Assembly (NCBI RefSeq): GCF_008329605.1
Contig: NZ_NPKO01000002.1
Location: forward strand, 791,043-855,042
DNA from: Mycolicibacterium sp. P9-64
Lineage (GTDB): Bacteria > Actinomycetota > Actinomycetes > Mycobacteriales > Mycobacteriaceae
DNA length: 64,000 nt
Direction of reading: 5' to 3'
Under the pieces are notes generated by a model. That model searched no databases and was not told where the DNA came from. It was given only the letters and a program-made list of their open reading frames with translations. Position numbers and translations under genes: made by a program. Positions 16,396-24,437 of the stretch are shown here, one piece after another. Within the stretch, counting starts at the first letter, position 1. Each line of letters starts with the position of its first letter.

Positions 16396-18509
16396 TGTAT
16401 GCGGATGAGCGCCAGCTCATTCCGACGGTGCTCCCTCCTCGGGCCACCGAGGAAGGAGCACCGTCGGACAGTCCTCGACCCAGTCACGGCCAGGGCGTCC
16501 GTGTGGCGATTCTGTGCCTCGTGACCGTAGGGGCAGTCGCGTTGTACCTCGACGAGTTGCATGGCGTCGATCTTGACGGCATGACCGGGCTTGGGCTGAT
16601 CTCAGTTCTGCCGGCGTCGACGTTGGTCGGGCTCGCACTTCTCACCGTCGGCTTCGTTGGGGCGCTTTCACTGCCGCGGCGCTGCGTCTGGTTGCTCTCT
16701 GCGCAATTGGTACTACTCGTCCTGATGCTTCATGGCATCACGGCGCTGCTTGAGTCCGAACCGCGCTTCGCGATCACTTGGGTCCATGCCGGTTTCGTCG
16801 AGTTCATCGATCGCACTGGGACGACGGCGCCGGACCTCGACACCCGATGGTCCTGGCCCGGATTCTTCGCGCTCGCTGCGTTCTGGGCCGGTTCGGGCAA
16901 GCTCGAGGCGTTGCAGACCGTCCTTACCGTGACGCCGGTGGTGCTGAATCTGCTGTACCTGGTTGCGCTCGGGCTGCTGATGACCACCATCCGGATGGTC
17001 TGGCAGGCAAGGTGGTTGGCGGCGTTGTTCTTTTGCCTCCTCAACTGGATTGGGCAGGACTATTTTTCGCCGCAGGGCTCGTCATTGTTGTTCTACCTGC
17101 TCTTCGTGGCCTTCCTCGTCATGTGGTTCCGCCCGCCGCTGAGCCCGCCCGGGGACCTTCCGAGGCCCCTCCGCTGGGGAAGCAAGCTATGGCGGCGGCT
17201 CTGGGGCAATGCATCACGGGGCGAGCTGCCGCCCAGGAAGGCTGCGCCGGCGGAACGTGTTGTCGTGCTGGCGGTGGTGGTGGGCCTGTTCGCCGCGGCC
17301 ACCGTCTGCCACCAGCTGACTCCGTTCGCCATGCTGGTGAGCGCCGCTGGGCTGGTCGTCGCCCGTCGGTGCGCTCTCACCGGGCTCCCCGTGCTGCTCG
17401 TCGTGATCCTTCTGGCGTGGATCAGCTTCATGACCCAGGCCTATTGGGGGGCCAACCTTGGCGACGTGGCTGGCGGCGTCGGGGATATCGGTGGGGCGGT
17501 GGGGAACCGAGCCAGCCTAGGCAACGCCGAGCACCTGCTTGTCGTTCACGCCCGGATGTTCGCGACCGTGATGGTCTTCCTGATCGCGGGCTGGGGGCTG
17601 CTCCGCCGTAGGCGGCGAGGGATCGAGGACCGCGTGCTGCTGGTGCTGACCGCCGCCCCGATCGGGCTGGCTCTCATGCAAAGCTACGGCGGCGAGATGG
17701 CCTTGCGCGTCTACCTGTTCGCACTTGCGCCCGCATCCGTGCTCGCTGCCCTGGCCTTGTTCCCCCGCCCGGCGTCGCGCCCCTCCATGTTGGCGCGATG
17801 CGTCGCCGCCGTAGGCGCTCTGGTTCTCTTGTTCTCCTTCTTCGTCACTCGTTACGGCAACGAGGCGTTCGAACGGATCCCCGTTGGGGCGGTCAGCGCG
17901 GTGGAGACGGTTTACGAGCATACGGCTGGACCCGTGAAGTTCCTCTACGTCACCGCTGTGCCCGAGCTCAACTCCACTCCCTTCATGCCGCTCGGTTACC
18001 GCGACGTGGAACGGGTGCACTGGATGAACACGATGGCACCGATCGATCCGAACGACGTGTCCGGGGTGGTGCAGACCCTGAGGGAGCAAGGGGCTGGCGG
18101 ATATCTCATCACCACGCGAAGTCAGGAGGCGTACATCGTATTCGGCCAGGGCTACCCCAGGGATTGGGGCGCCCGATTCCGCCACGCCCTAGCTGCTGCC
18201 CCCGGGCTTCGGGTGGTTGTCGACAACCCGGACGCGACCATCTATGCACTCAACTGGCCCCCCGGCGCGGTAGCCAACCGCTACCCGCCGACGTCCACTG
18301 GATTGCAGGTGTGGCGTACGCCCTGGACCACGGTTGGTGCGGGCTTTCTGGTCATGCTGTTGGGCATTCTGAGCATGCTTGAGGTGTGGCGGATTCGCCT
18401 TGCACCTGACGAGCACAGGCGGCTGCGCCCACTCGTGTACGCCGCGGCGCCGTTTCTGGTCGGGTTCGTGCTCGTCGTCGTCGAGCGTTTCGTGTTGCTT
18501 ACGTCATGA
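16383..18509 (+). CDS. Large polytopic membrane protein, candidate polymerase or GT-C enzyme
   Basis: A 708-residue protein with about 13 predicted membrane segments between residues 40 and 520, an extracytoplasmic domain of about 150 residues, and a last pair of membrane helices at the C-terminus. This layout is that of Wzy-like polymerases, ligases and GT-C glycosyltransferases; I cannot tell which. I start at 16383, where a GAGGAGACGGA site lies just upstream, rather than at the longer open frame. It follows the flippase directly, as expected of a polymerase in a Wzx/Wzy system. Confidence 0.75.
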   Translation: MSPLMYADERQLIPTVLPPRATEEGAPSDSPRPSHGQGVRVAILCLVTVGAVALYLDELHGVDLDGMTGLGLISVLPASTLVGLALLTVGFVGALSLPRRCVWLLSAQLVLLVLMLHGITALLESEPRFAITWVHAGFVEFIDRTGTTAPDLDTRWSWPGFFALAAFWAGSGKLEALQTVLTVTPVVLNLLYLVALGLLMTTIRMVWQARWLAALFFCLLNWIGQDYFSPQGSSLLFYLLFVAFLVMWFRPPLSPPGDLPRPLRWGSKLWRRLWGNASRGELPPRKAAPAERVVVLAVVVGLFAAATVCHQLTPFAMLVSAAGLVVARRCALTGLPVLLVVILLAWISFMTQAYWGANLGDVAGGVGDIGGAVGNRASLGNAEHLLVVHARMFATVMVFLIAGWGLLRRRRRGIEDRVLLVLTAAPIGLALMQSYGGEMALRVYLFALAPASVLAALALFPRPASRPSMLARCVAAVGALVLLFSFFVTRYGNEAFERIPVGAVSAVETVYEHTAGPVKFLYVTAVPELNSTPFMPLGYRDVERVHWMNTMAPIDPNDVSGVVQTLREQGAGGYLITTRSQEAYIVFGQGYPRDWGARFRHALAAAPGLRVVVDNPDATIYALNWPPGAVANRYPPTSTGLQVWRTPWTTVGAGFLVMLLGILSMLEVWRIRLAPDEHRRLRPLVYAAAPFLVGFVLVVVERFVLLTS

Positions 18510-18568
18510 GCAACTTCATGGACCGGTTTCGAACCGGTGAACAAACTCTACAAGACCATTAGGAAGCC

Positions 18569-20146
18569 ATGTCTCACACCATCTTTCCCGACAGGGCCGC
18601 CGCCTCTCTCGACGTCGATGCCGTCGGCGACGTGATTACGCACTTCGCCACCGCCGCGAGAGATTGGCCTCACCATCCTGCCATCGTGCACAACGGGACC
18701 GCCATCAGCTATCGAGACCTCGCGGAGCGAGTTCGACTCACCGGGTTGCGCTACCGGGCAGTCCGATTCGACACCAATGGACCATCCGGTCTGATCGGAG
18801 CGTTGGTCTCGCACACACCCGCCGTGGTCGAGCACCTGCTCGGGATACTGCAGGCCGGCGCGACCTACTGCCCGATCGACGCCGCCCTTCCGGTCGGCCG
18901 CAAGCAGGCGATTGCCGACGTACTCGGCCTGGATCGCTTGTTTGCGGTAACCGCCGGCCCGCATGAACAAGCAGATCTGCGGATCGAAACGCTCGACGGT
19001 GACCCAGCACCTGCGGACATCGAACTGCCGCAGGCTCTATGGGAGGGCAGCGATCCAGCGTATGTGCTGTGCACCTCCGGTTCGACTGGGGCGCCGAAGC
19101 CGGTGGTGGTATCGCGTCGAGCCCTAGCCGTCACGGTGCGCGCACTTCGCGACCTCTTCGCGCTCACTCGCAAGGACCGCGTGCTCCAATTCGCCTCGCT
19201 TGGCTGGGACACCTGCTTGGAAGAGATACTGCCCACGCTAACCGGCGGCGCAACTTTGGTTTTCGACGACGAGGCCCATTCCGGCTCGTTCCCGCGCTTA
19301 GTCCGCATGCTGGCGCAACGGGAGATCACCGTGCTCGACCTGCCAACGGCGTTCTGGCACGAACTGGTGCTCTACCTGCACGAGGGGCAAGCTGCACTGC
19401 CGAACAGCGTCCGGCTGGTGGTGATCGGCGGTGAGCGGGTTGATCCCACCCGATTGCGGCAGTGGCGTGATCTCGACGTCGGACACATCAGGTTGCTCAA
19501 CACGTACGGGTGTACCGAGACGACGATGATCACCCATGCGGTGCAGTTGAGCGGTCCTGGTAGCGAACCAGAAGTCGCGGCCGACGATGCCGAGGCGCCT
19601 CTCGGGCGCCCGCTGCCCCATGTGCGCGAGCACGTCACCGAAGACGGTGAACTGCTGGTGTCGGGGCCCTCCCTGGCCACCGAATACCTTGGGTTGCCGG
19701 AAATCACGTCTACCGGATTCCCGATCGCCGACTACGGATCGGGACCCACCCGGTGGTTCCACACGGGGGACCTGGTCACCCGCGGTGAACACGGTCTGCT
19801 GTACTCACGTGGCCGCGCTGACGAGCGGCTGAAAATTCTTGGCGTACGGGTACATCCGGCCGAGGTGGAGGCACAGCTGCGCACCCATCCCGGGGTCGCG
19901 GGCGCCGTCGTCGTCGGCGAACGGCTACTCGAGCGCACGTCGTTGACGGCGTACGTCGTTCCGGCTGGGTCGACGACTACTCCGGCTGAGCTGAAACGTT
20001 ACCTACGCGAACGACTGCCCAGTCAATTCGTGCCCACCCAAGTGAAATTCGTTGTCGCGTTGGCCTATACGGCGACCGGCAAAGTTGATCGTGCAGCAAC
20101 ACAGCGTGCTGCAACGGATTGCCACGGCAAAGGAGCAGGTCAATGA
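18569..20146 (+). CDS. Stand-alone NRPS adenylation domain, predicted beta-lysine (or lysine) activating
   Basis: A 525-residue amino acid adenylation enzyme. The core motifs are present: A3 T-S-G-S-T-G-A-P-K, A4 at L-Q-F-A-S-L-G-W-D, A5 N-T-Y-G-C-T-E-T-T, A7 H-T-G-D-L, A8 G-R-A-D-E-R-L-K-I-L-G-V-R-V, and A10 T-G-K-V-D-R. Aligned to GrsA, the pocket residues are D214, T215, E218, D257, V285, G287, T312, M320, I321 and K505. That gives D-T-E-D-V-G-T-M-I-K. The acidic residues E218 and D257 point to a basic substrate, and the string is one conservative change from the code I recall for beta-lysine enzymes (D-T-E-D-V-G-T-M-V-K; viomycin VioO and streptothricin types). The carrier protein overlaps its 3' end. 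No condensation or thioesterase domain is attached. Confidence 0.88.
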   Translation: MSHTIFPDRAAASLDVDAVGDVITHFATAARDWPHHPAIVHNGTAISYRDLAERVRLTGLRYRAVRFDTNGPSGLIGALVSHTPAVVEHLLGILQAGATYCPIDAALPVGRKQAIADVLGLDRLFAVTAGPHEQADLRIETLDGDPAPADIELPQALWEGSDPAYVLCTSGSTGAPKPVVVSRRALAVTVRALRDLFALTRKDRVLQFASLGWDTCLEEILPTLTGGATLVFDDEAHSGSFPRLVRMLAQREITVLDLPTAFWHELVLYLHEGQAALPNSVRLVVIGGERVDPTRLRQWRDLDVGHIRLLNTYGCTETTMITHAVQLSGPGSEPEVAADDAEAPLGRPLPHVREHVTEDGELLVSGPSLATEYLGLPEITSTGFPIADYGSGPTRWFHTGDLVTRGEHGLLYSRGRADERLKILGVRVHPAEVEAQLRTHPGVAGAVVVGERLLERTSLTAYVVPAGSTTTPAELKRYLRERLPSQFVPTQVKFVVALAYTATGKVDRAATQRAATDCHGKGAGQ

Positions 20147-20364
20147 ACCCCGACCACATCGTCCATATCTTCCGTAGAGTTCTCAACACGCCTGAGGTGA
20201 ATGCGAGCTCCGACTTCTTCGAACTGGGCGGCGATTCGCTGCTGGCCACCCGGGTGCTCAGTGCGATCGCACGGGATTGCGGGACGGAGTTGTCGTTCGA
20301 GGACTTCCTCGACGATCCCACGCCGGACGGATTGTTCGCCAGAATCGCCGCGGTAGCGCCATGA
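20143..20364 (+). CDS. Acyl/peptidyl carrier protein
   Basis: A 73-residue carrier protein with the phosphopantetheine site F-F-E-L-G-G-D-S-L-L; Ser32 would carry the arm. It starts at the ATG overlapping the adenylation gene stop (ATGA) and itself overlaps the amine oxidase start (ATGA). The size and position equal those of the free carrier protein that holds beta-lysine in viomycin-type pathways (VioM). The presumed role is to hold the activated amino acid as a thioester for later transfer. Confidence 0.9.
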   Translation: MNPDHIVHIFRRVLNTPEVNASSDFFELGGDSLLATRVLSAIARDCGTELSFEDFLDDPTPDGLFARIAAVAP

Positions 20365-21749
20365 ACCGGGGAGGCATGCGCATCGTCGTCGTCGGTGCCG
20401 GTCTGGCGGGACTGACCGCCGCCGTCGAGTTGGCGGCGGTAGGTGCGGAGGTCACAGTACTCGAGGCACGTGAGCGGGTAGGCGGCCGGATGCACGGTAT
20501 CCCGGTGTCCACCAACGTCGTCGCCGATGGGGGCGCAGCCTATCTTGGGGTGCGGCATACCGAGCTGCTCGCAATGGCCCGGCAGCATGGACTCGGCCTG
20601 GCCTCCACGGTCATGGAGGGGGATAGCACATTCTTGGTATCGGATGAGCGGACGACGACTGCGACCCGGATCCCCCCGCTGGACGCGGTCGCACTCGGCG
20701 ATCTGTTCGATCGGCTCGAAGAACTGGTCGCGCAGGTGCGGGCTGACGCGCCGTGGGAGAGCCCGCGCGCGGAGTATCTCGACCAGTTGACGGCCGCACA
20801 GTGGCTTGCCGACGAGGTCAAGCATCCGGACGCGCGGACCTTCTTCCCGCTGTTCCTCGGTGAAATGATGGCGGCCGATCCGGCGGCAATCTCTGTCCTG
20901 CACATGGCCTTCTACCTGCGCTCTGGTGGAGGGATCCGCTACCTCAACGCCTTCGAGGGCGGGGCTCAGCAATGGCGGATCGATGGCGGCGCGCATTTGC
21001 TATGCGAGGCGCTCGCTGACCGGCTTGGCGAGCGAGTTCGGCTGGGCCATCCCGTTTCTGCGATCGATCAGGACGCCGACGAGGTCGTGGTGCATTGCAT
21101 CTCGCCCGTAGATGGCAGCCGTTCCGAGTACCGCGCCGACCAGGTCGTCGTCGCCATACCGCCGCTGTTGGCGCAGCGGATCGAGTTCCGGCCCGCGTTG
21201 CCCGCGCCGCGGGCGACGGCGGCCACCGGCCGCGGTTGCGCGGTCAAAGTACATCTGAGTTATCCCGCCCCGATCTGGCGTGCGCAGGGCTTGTCCGGGT
21301 GGTCGGTGAGCGCGCACGGACCGCTGCTGTCTACGGTCGATGATTCTCCGTCGGATGAATCTGCCGGCGTGCTCACGGGATTCGTCACCGGCTCTGCGGC
21401 ATCGGCTTTCAGCGCGCTGTCGTCGGACGAGCAGCGGGACGCGGCACTGGCCCACACCCGCCGGCTCTTTCCGCAGTTGCCGCCGCCGACGCAATGCTCG
21501 GTGACCGACTGGCCGGCGGAGATGTACAGCAGGGGATGTTATGCCGCCCTGTTCGGCCCGGGCGACTGGTTGCGGCTAGGGCCGACACTGACCGAACCCC
21601 ATGGCCGAGTCCACTGGGCAGGCACCGAAACCAGCCTGGAGTTCTTCGGGCTGATGGAGGGTGCGATCAGGTCGGGCCAACGCGTCGCGACCGAATTGAT
21701 CCAGGGCGCTGAACCGGCGACCGTTACGGGAAAGGTGATGGCGCAATGA
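20361..21749 (+). CDS. FAD-dependent amine oxidase
   Basis: A 462-residue flavoprotein of the monoamine oxidase family. The Rossmann motif V-V-V-G-A-G-L-A-G-L, with downstream V-L-E-A-R-E-R-V-G-G-R, binds FAD. The C-terminal H-W-A-G-T-E-T-S-x-E-F-F-G-L-M-E-G-A-I-x-S-G is the second FAD-binding motif and is well kept. No signal peptide. It overlaps both neighbours (ATGA each side), so it belongs to the same functional unit as the adenylation, carrier and aminomutase genes. The substrate is unknown: the free beta-amino acid, its carrier-bound form, or an amino sugar are all possible. Confidence 0.88.
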   Translation: MNRGGMRIVVVGAGLAGLTAAVELAAVGAEVTVLEARERVGGRMHGIPVSTNVVADGGAAYLGVRHTELLAMARQHGLGLASTVMEGDSTFLVSDERTTTATRIPPLDAVALGDLFDRLEELVAQVRADAPWESPRAEYLDQLTAAQWLADEVKHPDARTFFPLFLGEMMAADPAAISVLHMAFYLRSGGGIRYLNAFEGGAQQWRIDGGAHLLCEALADRLGERVRLGHPVSAIDQDADEVVVHCISPVDGSRSEYRADQVVVAIPPLLAQRIEFRPALPAPRATAATGRGCAVKVHLSYPAPIWRAQGLSGWSVSAHGPLLSTVDDSPSDESAGVLTGFVTGSAASAFSALSSDEQRDAALAHTRRLFPQLPPPTQCSVTDWPAEMYSRGCYAALFGPGDWLRLGPTLTEPHGRVHWAGTETSLEFFGLMEGAIRSGQRVATELIQGAEPATVTGKVMAQ

Positions 21750-23296
21750 CATTACTCACAGAGTTCACGGAATCGGTAAGTACCGGCTTCACCGCTGCAA
21801 TCGATCAGCCGTACACCTATGTGCGCAAGGAGTTGTCCGAACCGGATTGGCGTCGTTACCCGGGATGGGCGACGGTCACGGAGGCCGAATGGCGGGACGC
21901 GCAATGGCAGCGAGCGCACTCCGTCAAGAACATTGGGCAGCTGCGCGCGGTGACGGGGGACTTGCTCGAGGAGCGGTTCTACATCGATATGGCGGCTGAT
22001 CAGCAGCAACGCGCCACCATGTCGATGCTGCTGCCACCGCAGATGCTGAACACGATGGCGCCCAACTGCGCGCTGGAACGCCGAACGTTCACCGAGGCCT
22101 TCTATGCCGATCCGATCCGGCGTTACATGCTGCCACTGCTCAGCGATCGTGAGCCGCAATGGGCCTCACATCCTTTCGCCGCGCGAGATTCGTTGCACGA
22201 GAGCGACATGTGGGTGGTAGAGGGGCTGACCCATCGATACCCAACCAAGGTCCTCGCCGAAATGTTGTCAACCTGCCCGCAGTATTGCGGGCATTGCACG
22301 CGGATGGATCTCATCGGCAATTCCACACCATCAGTCAGCAAGAACAGGCTGACCCTGCAGCCCGCGGACCGGCAGGACCGAATGCTGGACTACCTGCGCG
22401 TCACGCCGACGGTGCGTGATGTCGTGGTGTCCGGGGGCGATGTGGCCAACGTTCCCTGGCCGCGGTTGGAATCGTTCGTCATGCAATTGCTCGAGATTGA
22501 CACCATCCGCGATATTCGCTTGGCGACGAAGGCGCTGGCCGCGCTGCCGCAACACTGGCTGCAGGTGAAGGTGGTTGACGGAGTCAATCGCTTGGCGCAC
22601 ATCGCCGCTGCCCGCGGCGTCAACCTGGCACTGCACACGCACATCAATCACGTGCAGTCGGTGACTCCGCTGGTCGCGGCGGCGACGCGGGCGTTGATCG
22701 ACGCAGGGTTGCGAGACGTTCGCAACCAGGGGGTGTTGATGCGCGGGGTGAACGCCACTGCCGACGACCTGCTCGACCTGTGCTTCGCGCTGCAGGGCGA
22801 AGCCAACATCCTGCCCTACTACTTCTATATGTGCGACATGATCCCCAACGCCGAACACTGGCGGACCTCACTGTGGGAAGCGCAACAGTTGCAGTTGGCG
22901 ATCATGGGGTATCTGCCCGGTTTCGCAACGCCGCGAATCGTGTGCGATGTTCCCTATGTCGGTAAGCGGTGGGTCCATCAAGCGGTGCAATACGACCGGA
23001 ATCTGGGCATCTCGTACTGGACGAAGAACTACCGCACCGGTTTGGATCTAGCGGATGTCGATGCCTTGAACCGCGTCCACCCGTTCTACGACCCGATCGA
23101 CACTCTGCCGGCGTTCGGGCAGGCGTGGTGGCGGGAGAATTGCGGCCGTTCATATGACACAGCACTTTCGGTCGAATATGACTCGGTCGCGTCCGCCTCG
23201 GACGCCGACACCGTACCTGACCACGAGCCGCCGATTCTCTACGCAACGGCGGACTACCGCCCAACGCCAGGCATGCCAGGAACGGCAAGCTGTTAG
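21746..23296 (+). CDS. KamA-like radical SAM amino acid 2,3-aminomutase
   Basis: A 516-residue protein of the lysine 2,3-aminomutase family. The radical SAM cluster is C177-x3-C181-x2-C184 in C-P-Q-Y-C-G-H-C-T-R. R186 aligns with the carboxylate-binding Arg134 of clostridial LAM. In I-V-C-D-V-P-Y-V-G-K, D401 and K407 align with Asp330 and the PLP lysine 337, the loop being one residue shorter. The position of Asp293 (G-V-N-D in LAM) is Ala337 (G-V-N-A). The protein is longer than the roughly 416-residue LAM, mostly at the N-terminus (about 70 residues) and C-terminus. Expected reaction: PLP- and SAM-dependent 1,2-amino shift of an alpha-amino acid to a beta-amino acid. It overlaps the amine oxidase start-to-stop. 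With the neighbouring beta-lysine-like adenylation code, lysine is the leading substrate. Confidence 0.88.
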   Translation: MTLLTEFTESVSTGFTAAIDQPYTYVRKELSEPDWRRYPGWATVTEAEWRDAQWQRAHSVKNIGQLRAVTGDLLEERFYIDMAADQQQRATMSMLLPPQMLNTMAPNCALERRTFTEAFYADPIRRYMLPLLSDREPQWASHPFAARDSLHESDMWVVEGLTHRYPTKVLAEMLSTCPQYCGHCTRMDLIGNSTPSVSKNRLTLQPADRQDRMLDYLRVTPTVRDVVVSGGDVANVPWPRLESFVMQLLEIDTIRDIRLATKALAALPQHWLQVKVVDGVNRLAHIAAARGVNLALHTHINHVQSVTPLVAAATRALIDAGLRDVRNQGVLMRGVNATADDLLDLCFALQGEANILPYYFYMCDMIPNAEHWRTSLWEAQQLQLAIMGYLPGFATPRIVCDVPYVGKRWVHQAVQYDRNLGISYWTKNYRTGLDLADVDALNRVHPFYDPIDTLPAFGQAWWRENCGRSYDTALSVEYDSVASASDADTVPDHEPPILYATADYRPTPGMPGTASC

Positions 23297-23311
23297 AAGG
23301 GTACGAGCGAG

Positions 23312-24160
23312 ATGACCGTCGAGCTGACACCGATCACGGACGTAGACGTGGCTGCGGTGGCGGACTTCTTGAACGCCAACCACAATGACCGAGTTCCTTG
23401 GGCCTCGGCATGTTCGGCGGTGCCATGGACAGTGGAGGCACCCAATCACGGATTCATGCTCCGGGACGGGCAGCGCGTCGTCGGCACACTATTGGCCCTC
23501 TACTCAGAGCGGCTGATGGCAGGACGGGTGGAGCGGTTCTGCAACATGGGATCGTGGTGCGTGCTGCCCGGCTATCGGTCCCGGAGCATCTTGTTGGTCA
23601 AGGCGCTGCTGGCACAGGAGGGCTACCACTTCACAGTCCTCTCGCCCGACGACGGGCCGCAGGAGATTCTCGCCTGGCTCAGGTTCCGATTGCTCGACAC
23701 GTCCGCGGCACTCATTCCCAACCTGCCGTGGCCTGGCCTGCCGGGCCGAACGAGGATCAGTGTCAAACCAGACGTCATCGAAAGGACGCTCACCGGGACG
23801 GAGCTGGAGCTCTATCACGACCACGCGCGAGCGCTCGCAGCGCATCACCTCGTGCTAATCCGTGGCCAGGAGTCCTGCTATGTCATGTACCGGGAGTTTC
23901 GGTACAAGGGTGCGCCGGTGTTCGCCATCATCCTTCACGTCAGCGATCCCGACCTGTTCCATCGTGCGTTGATCCCGCTGACCCGTCATCTGTTGGTTCG
24001 TCATGGGCTAGTGGCGACCCTGGCCGAGCTACGGATCATCGAGCACGAGCCACGTCTATCGTTCAAGCTGAACAACTGGCCCAAGATGTACCGCAGTGCC
24101 AGCCTGGAACCCCGGCAGATCGACTACCTCTACAGCGAGCTCGCTTGTGTGCCTTGGTAA
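23312..24160 (+). CDS. GNAT-fold acyltransferase, candidate aminoacyl or acetyl transferase
   Basis: A 282-residue protein with a GNAT-like N-terminal half: a G-Q-R-V-V-G-T-L-L-A strand followed by W-C-V-L-P-G-Y-R-S-R-S, which fits the acyl-CoA/pantetheine-binding turn of motif A. The C-terminal half is an extra domain with aromatic and Arg-rich patches. Placed 15 bases after the aminomutase, it has two reasonable roles. One is a transferase moving the aminoacyl group from the carrier protein to a sugar amine. The other is an N-acetyltransferase acting on beta-lysine, as AblB does beside KamA in methanogens. No condensation domain exists in the cluster, which favours the first. Confidence 0.65.
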   Translation: MTVELTPITDVDVAAVADFLNANHNDRVPWASACSAVPWTVEAPNHGFMLRDGQRVVGTLLALYSERLMAGRVERFCNMGSWCVLPGYRSRSILLVKALLAQEGYHFTVLSPDDGPQEILAWLRFRLLDTSAALIPNLPWPGLPGRTRISVKPDVIERTLTGTELELYHDHARALAAHHLVLIRGQESCYVMYREFRYKGAPVFAIILHVSDPDLFHRALIPLTRHLLVRHGLVATLAELRIIEHEPRLSFKLNNWPKMYRSASLEPRQIDYLYSELACVPW

Positions 24161-24269
24161 CCGGTGAGCTGTAGCGGCAAACCGGCAAACACACTCGCTG
24201 AGCGCACATTCAACCCGAGGAGCATACGAGCACGCGGGAATTCAACGATGAGAAGGGTATTCGATCAAC

Positions 24270-24419
24270 ATGATGGAGATTGCGGTAGGCGCGATAGTGG
24301 TGCTGATCGCTACAGCGGCAGCCATGTTTCTCATTCTGGTGGCCATCAACATTGCGCTCTTCCTCAAACTCCGATCGGCAATCCCGCAACAGCCGTTCTC
24401 GAAGTCCGAGCACGAATAG
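24270..24419 (+). CDS. 49-residue single-span membrane protein
   Basis: A short gene between the GNAT-like protein and the glycoside hydrolase. It starts M-M-E-I-A-V-G-A, has one strongly hydrophobic segment (about residues 5-32) and a short polar tail ending P-F-S-K-S-E-H-E. Such a clean membrane helix with charged flank is unlikely by chance in GC-rich DNA, and the gap holds no other gene. A ribosome site is weak. The function is unknown; it could be a small regulator or anchor subunit for the membrane machinery. Confidence 0.55.
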   Translation: MMEIAVGAIVVLIATAAAMFLILVAINIALFLKLRSAIPQQPFSKSEHE

Positions 24420-24437
24420 GGCGTGCATGGATTCGTG

